Shown here piece by piece: positions 59,678-63,409 of a DNA stretch of 63,409 nt. Numbering within the stretch: the first letter of the stretch is position 1; each line of letters starts with the position of its first letter. Below the pieces are notes generated by a model. It was not told the DNA's origin. It saw only the letters and a list, made by a program, of their open reading frames with translations, and did no database searches. The position numbers were made by a program, and so were the translations under genes. This DNA comes from Sphingomonas echinoides (GTDB taxonomy: Bacteria; Pseudomonadota; Alphaproteobacteria; Sphingomonadales; Sphingomonadaceae): assembly GCF_029623395.1 (NCBI RefSeq), contig NZ_JAPYKK010000024.1:1-63409 (forward strand), read 5' to 3'.

Positions 59678-61174
59678 TTGAAAACGCCTCTAAGGGCCGG
59701 GGTTGCACTTGCCGTGCTCATCCTCGCCACGCCCGCTCTTGCCCAAAACGCTTCGCCCGATCAGGCGGGTCTGGCCGCGCTCGTTCGCGCGCAGGCGAAC
59801 GAGATCGCCGCGCTACGCACCCGCCTCGACAAGATCGAAGGCGAGCAGCCGACGACGGTAACACAGGCGCCGACCACCGCGCCGATGCGAGCGGTCCCGC
59901 TCGCCGGTCGTCTGCAGACCGCCAATGACGACGGTCTGGCAGAATCGTTCGCCCCCCAAATCATCGCCCCGGGTCTTGCGGACCAGACGGTCGCGCAGGC
60001 GCGTGCCGCCGCGATGAACACCGCGGGCGTCAAGACGGAATGGCGCGGCGGTCTGCCGATCTTCCGGTCCGCCGACGGCAAGTTCCTGTTCAAGATGCGC
60101 GGCCGCATCATCAACCACGTCAACTCCACCTTCGGGTCCAGATATGACGCGCGCAACATCACCACGACCGGCGCGCGCGCGTTGCGGATCGGGATCGAAG
60201 GCGCGGTCGGGCCGCACTTCTTCTATCAGTTCGAAAACGACTTTGCCGACAACGTGTCGGATGTCGGCACGATGTTCGTTGGTTGGCGCAACGATATCGG
60301 CAAGCTGTCCTACGACGTTCGCTTCGGCAACATGTTCAACGATCGCAGCTTCGAGGGCTCGGGCGGATCGGATGCGCCGCCGTTCCTCGAGCGCAACGTC
60401 GTCGCGACCGCGATCATCCCGCAACGCGGCTTCTATGGCATCGCATTCATGCCGCGGCTGTTCTGGAGCACCGGACACGCGTCCGTCACGATCAGCGGCG
60501 ATTCGGTCGATGCGAGCCAGGTGGTCGGCGATAGCCGCACCGTGATGGGCCGTGCGCACTGGAACCCGATCAAGAGCGATCGCGCGTTGCTCCATCTCGG
60601 GCTGTGGGGCTTTGACGAGAAGCTGGCGGTCGGCCCTGGTTCGCTCACGCGGAACACGGTCATCGGCGGGCGCTTCAATGGTACGCTTCGGGTCGGCAGC
60701 GGGACGCTGGTCGGTGGCACGGGGACGACCGGCTACGGCGCCGAAGTCGGCGGCTATGTCGGGCCGCTGTGGGTCATGGCAGAAGCGGGCCAGCGCCACG
60801 CACGCCTGAATGCGGGGCGTCCGGATTTCGTCAGCAAGGCGTGGAGCCTGTCGACCGGCTATTTCCTGACCGGGGACTTGCCGCCGTACAACCCCCGCCT
60901 CGGCACCTTCGCGCAGCCCAAGGTGCTGCGCCCGGTGTTCGAAGGCGGCCCCGGCGCGATCGAGCTGACCGCGCGCTACGAAAACCTCGATTATGCCAGC
61001 CTGGCGACGGGCGGCACGGGCTGGGCGGCAACGGCGGGGACCAACTGGTATCTCGACAGCGTGATCCGTCTCCAGTTCAACGTGATCCGCTGGCATACGG
61101 ATAATCGCGCCGGCGCGTTTACCGGCGGTGATTCCGGCGAAACGGTGACGGGCGGGGTCGGGGTGACGTTCTAA
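59678..61174 (+). CDS. OprP/OprO-type phosphate-selective porin family protein
   Basis: 498 residues. Signal peptide (cut near A-L-A-Q, residue 23), a short coiled coil (V-R-A-Q-A-N-E-I-A-A-L-R-T-R-L-D-K-I-E), then a 16-strand-type barrel rich in aromatic residues ending V-G-V-T-F. G-G-L-P-I-F-R-S-A-D-G-K-F-L-F-K and R-A-L-R-I-G-I-E-G match the OprP/OprO layout. The first codon is TTG, picked because AGAGGA lies eight bases upstream. Specificity for phosphate is not shown. Confidence 0.88.
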   Translation: MKTPLRAGVALAVLILATPALAQNASPDQAGLAALVRAQANEIAALRTRLDKIEGEQPTTVTQAPTTAPMRAVPLAGRLQTANDDGLAESFAPQIIAPGLADQTVAQARAAAMNTAGVKTEWRGGLPIFRSADGKFLFKMRGRIINHVNSTFGSRYDARNITTTGARALRIGIEGAVGPHFFYQFENDFADNVSDVGTMFVGWRNDIGKLSYDVRFGNMFNDRSFEGSGGSDAPPFLERNVVATAIIPQRGFYGIAFMPRLFWSTGHASVTISGDSVDASQVVGDSRTVMGRAHWNPIKSDRALLHLGLWGFDEKLAVGPGSLTRNTVIGGRFNGTLRVGSGTLVGGTGTTGYGAEVGGYVGPLWVMAEAGQRHARLNAGRPDFVSKAWSLSTGYFLTGDLPPYNPRLGTFAQPKVLRPVFEGGPGAIELTARYENLDYASLATGGTGWAATAGTNWYLDSVIRLQFNVIRWHTDNRAGAFTGGDSGETVTGGVGVTF

Positions 61175-61187
61175 CCCGTCATTCTCG

Positions 61188-61219
61188 GGAGGTCGCGCGG
61201 ACTGCACCGCGCGACCTCC
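61188..61219 (+). terminator. Stem-loop after the porin gene
   Basis: Perfect 13-bp stem (61188-61200 with 61207-61219), loop ACTGCA, 14 bases past the stop. It is followed by GCAGAAAGG, without a T tract. Confidence 0.6.
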
Positions 61220-61261
61220 GCAGAAAGGGCAAGTATCGACCGCATCATAGGGTCGCGGGCG

Positions 61262-61933
61262 TTACCGGGTGAACAGATACCCGACGCAGAACAGAAAGAC
61301 CGCACCTTCCAGCATACCGATCAGGACGTTTCCGGCGGCCTGAAGATACCCGATCCCCAGAACCTTCGCGAACCACCGCGCTTCCACGATCCAGTAGTTC
61401 ACCAGCGTCACGACGGCGAGCCAGCGGCCAAACGTCGCGAGCGACTGGTGATGATCGGCACCGAGGCTGGCGCTGAGGCTGAGACCGAGCGCGAAGACCG
61501 CGGCGGGATAGCATTGCTCGTAGAATGGCTGCTGCAGCGTCGCGCGATCGAGCTTCACCCCGCTGCGCCGGATAAGACGCGCCGCCAGAAACAGCGGGAA
61601 GGCGGCGAACACCACGACCCGAAGGACCAACGCACTTGCGTTGTCGTTGACGAGATCCGCCAGCCCGTGGTGGTTGGCGATGATCAGGTCCGTCTGCCCC
61701 AAGGCCGTCGCGACCGTATGCGACAGCAGCAGCGACAGCGCGAGAAACAACGGCGGGCTCAGGACGGAGGAATATTGCTGGTCCTCCGGCAACGCGGCCT
61801 CGGCGTCGATCTCGGTCATGATGACGATCGGCCGAAACGTCGCCCGCCACAGCGTGATCGGGAAAAACAGCAGCCAGCTCATCACCTCATAGAGGAGTTC
61901 GTCCAGCGAATTGAGCCACTTCATGAAATCCAT
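61262..61933 (-). CDS. Multi-pass membrane protein of unknown function
   Basis: 223 residues with four or five hydrophobic helices (for example F-L-A-L-S-L-L-L-S-H-T-V near 65 and L-V-L-R-V-V-V-F-A-A-F-P near 103). No recognised motif. The ATG at 61933 or the one three codons later (61924) may be used. Function unknown. It diverges from the L,D-transpeptidase gene. Confidence 0.75.
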   Translation of the reverse strand: MDFMKWLNSLDELLYEVMSWLLFFPITLWRATFRPIVIMTEIDAEAALPEDQQYSSVLSPPLFLALSLLLSHTVATALGQTDLIIANHHGLADLVNDNASALVLRVVVFAAFPLFLAARLIRRSGVKLDRATLQQPFYEQCYPAAVFALGLSLSASLGADHHQSLATFGRWLAVVTLVNYWIVEARWFAKVLGIGYLQAAGNVLIGMLEGAVFLFCVGYLFTR

Positions 61934-62027
61934 GCCGTATCATGGGCGAACCGTATCCGGCTCGCAACGGGGTCTTGCACTTCCGGACAAGAGGCGGTTT
62001 GGTGGAGGGGAGACAGGAGAAACGTAG

Positions 62028-63026
62028 ATGCGACGGTCTATAGCATCGCTCGGGATTGCCGTTTGGATGGCGTGCGCGTCCTCCCCGGCGGTCGCGCAGG
62101 GCGCAACGGCGAGTTCGGCGACCGAGTTCGTCCACATGGCCGATCGCCTCAAGCCGGGGCAGTGGGTGTGGGCGCCGGGGATCGCGTCCGCCGGGCAAGT
62201 GCTGGTCTATGTCGACCTGTCCCGCCAGCTTGCGACGGTCTATCGCAATGGTGTCCGGATCGGCGTCGCGTCGGTGTCGTCCGGCAAGCCCGGGCACGAG
62301 ACGCCGACTGGCGTGTTCACGATCCTGCAGAAGGACGCGAACCACCGTTCGAGCAAATATAACAGCGCACCCATGCCCTATCAGCAGCGCCTGACGTGGG
62401 ACGGGGTCGCGCTCCACGCCGGGGGTCTGCCGGGCTATCCCGAGAGCCACGGCTGCGTGCATCTGCCCTACGGCTTTTCCAAAGAGCTGTTCGGCATCAC
62501 GTCGCTCGGGGCGACCGTGGTCATCAACGGCGATGCCGCCACCCACGTCCGCAGCTCGGGTACGAGCCTGCTCGCGCCCTTCGATACCAAGGGCCGACCG
62601 GTCGACCGGCAACTGTTGGACGGACAGCAATTCACCTGGCAACCGGATCGCGCATCCTCCGGGCCGATGACGATCATCGTGTCGAAGTCTGACGCGCAGG
62701 TGGTCGTCATGCGGGGCGGCGTGGAGATCGGCCGCAGCGTGGCGCAAGTCGACGACGATGATCCCGGCAGCCACGTGATCACGCTCACCACCGGTGCCGA
62801 CGGGGCTCCGCGCTGGGTCTATATCGGTTTGCCGGGGCACGAAGAGGAAGCCGGACGCGCGCTCGACGAAGCGGTCATCAACCGGCTCCGCTTACCCCGC
62901 GCGTTCTACGAGCCAGTGCGCGCCGCGCTTCGGCCGGGAACGACGATCCTTATTACGCAATCGCAAGTCGGCACCAGCGGTGGGGAACCGCTGACGATCA
63001 TGGACGCTGTTGTTCCACGACCGTAA
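62028..63026 (+). CDS. L,D-transpeptidase (YkuD domain)
   Basis: 332 residues. Signal peptide (cut near A-V-A-Q, residue 24), YkuD domain with His130, Ser140, His141, Gly142 and Cys143 (H-x9-S-H-G-C-V-H) as the catalytic set. A C-terminal extension of about 170 residues carries no named domain. It should cross-link peptidoglycan in the periplasm or attach proteins to it. AGGAGA lies before the ATG. Confidence 0.92.
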   Translation: MRRSIASLGIAVWMACASSPAVAQGATASSATEFVHMADRLKPGQWVWAPGIASAGQVLVYVDLSRQLATVYRNGVRIGVASVSSGKPGHETPTGVFTILQKDANHRSSKYNSAPMPYQQRLTWDGVALHAGGLPGYPESHGCVHLPYGFSKELFGITSLGATVVINGDAATHVRSSGTSLLAPFDTKGRPVDRQLLDGQQFTWQPDRASSGPMTIIVSKSDAQVVVMRGGVEIGRSVAQVDDDDPGSHVITLTTGADGAPRWVYIGLPGHEEEAGRALDEAVINRLRLPRAFYEPVRAALRPGTTILITQSQVGTSGGEPLTIMDAVVPRP

Positions 63027-63076
63027 AATCTTCGTAACCAGTCCCACTGTTATTGGGATCAACAGGGAGAATTGCC

Positions 63077-63409
63077 ATGTCGAGCCTAGGACGCTCAACG
63101 ATCGTTAGCGCTGCACTCTTGGTATCGATCGGGTTGCCCGGCGTGGCGAACGCCCAGTCAACCGGCCTTGAGGACATGGTCGGCGCCCGCGCCGGTCAGG
63201 CGGAAGGCGAATTGCAACGGCGCGGCTACGTCAACACCGGTGGCCAGCAAGGCGATGATCGCAGCTACACCAACTGGTGGAACGCCAGTCGCCGCCAATG
63301 CGTGACGATCGCCACGATGGATGGACGCTATAGTTCGATCCAGCCGACGTTGCCGCCCGATTGCCGGCAATCGGCCAATCAGCGCCCGAACCCGAACTAT
63401 CAGGGCCAA
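63077..63409 (+). CDS. Exported protein of unknown function (3' truncated)
   Basis: The first 111 residues of a gene that runs past the window end. A signal peptide (cut near A-N-A-Q, residue 27) is followed by E-D-M-V-G-A-R-A-G-Q-A-E-G-E-L and S-R-R-Q-C-V-T-I-A-T-M-D-G-R-Y-S-S-I, a pattern I associate with small sphingomonad exported proteins, then a Pro/Gln/Asn-rich stretch. GGGAGA lies before the ATG. It begins 50 bases after the L,D-transpeptidase. Confidence 0.65.
   Translation, partial: MSSLGRSTIVSAALLVSIGLPGVANAQSTGLEDMVGARAGQAEGELQRRGYVNTGGQQGDDRSYTNWWNASRRQCVTIATMDGRYSSIQPTLPPDCRQSANQRPNPNYQGQ

Overview
The window looks like chromosomal DNA of a sphingomonad (Alphaproteobacteria, Sphingomonas or a close relative). 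The evidence is high GC, the order rpmH-rnpA-yidD-yidC-engB, hrcA next to grpE, a Psp locus with its own PspF, two PEP-CTERM proteins together with exosortase-A-associated genes, and short palindromic interspersed repeats. No phage, plasmid, insertion sequence or CRISPR array was found. Most genes are core housekeeping; the interest is in small genes and intergenic structure.

Layout. 1-3000: end of a TonB-like gene, then an oxidoreductase operon (SRPBCC, zinc alcohol dehydrogenase, SDR). 3100-4740: hrcA-grpE behind a sigma-32-like promoter. 4780-7600: two glycosyltransferase-type genes in a relatively AT-rich setting with a CtrA-type box. 7850-16400: threonine synthase, dapE, two PEP-CTERM proteins each ended by a strong terminator, a GST, a ClC antiporter, a YgiB/YgiC-like pair and OsmC. 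16400-20420: engB-yidC-yidD-rnpA-rpmH. 20500-23340: comM, tRNA-Leu(CAA) and two small genes.

23400-27500 is the Psp envelope-stress locus: pspF diverges from an operon of a 49-residue peptide gene, pspA, pspB, pspC and five further small membrane-protein genes. Four of the five end in a shared coiled-coil motif. A sigma-54 promoter and two perfect palindromes lie between pspF and the operon. This array is the best candidate for an undescribed system in the window.

27500-35900: superoxide dismutase, a probable sRNA, yciB-ftsY-mtaB, a GGDEF/EAL protein and ffh-rpsP-rimM (trmD is not next to rimM). 36000-46600: ABC exporter, PHB depolymerase, a 106-bp repeat in two copies, a thiolase and a MaoC hydratase, MscS, topoisomerase IB and a DJ-1/PfpI protein; two genes here have EcfG-like (general stress) promoters. 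46570-51320: part of an exosortase-A/EPS locus (acyltransferase, O-glycosylation ligase, a 54-residue membrane protein, glycosyltransferase). 51300-53130: an S24/LexA-like repressor divergent from a small HTH gene across a perfect 14-bp palindrome. 53180-63409: tamA-tamB, an OprP-like porin, an L,D-transpeptidase and a truncated exported protein.

All calls rest on reading the sequence and on knowledge of families; no database search was run. Promoters and operators are pattern matches only.
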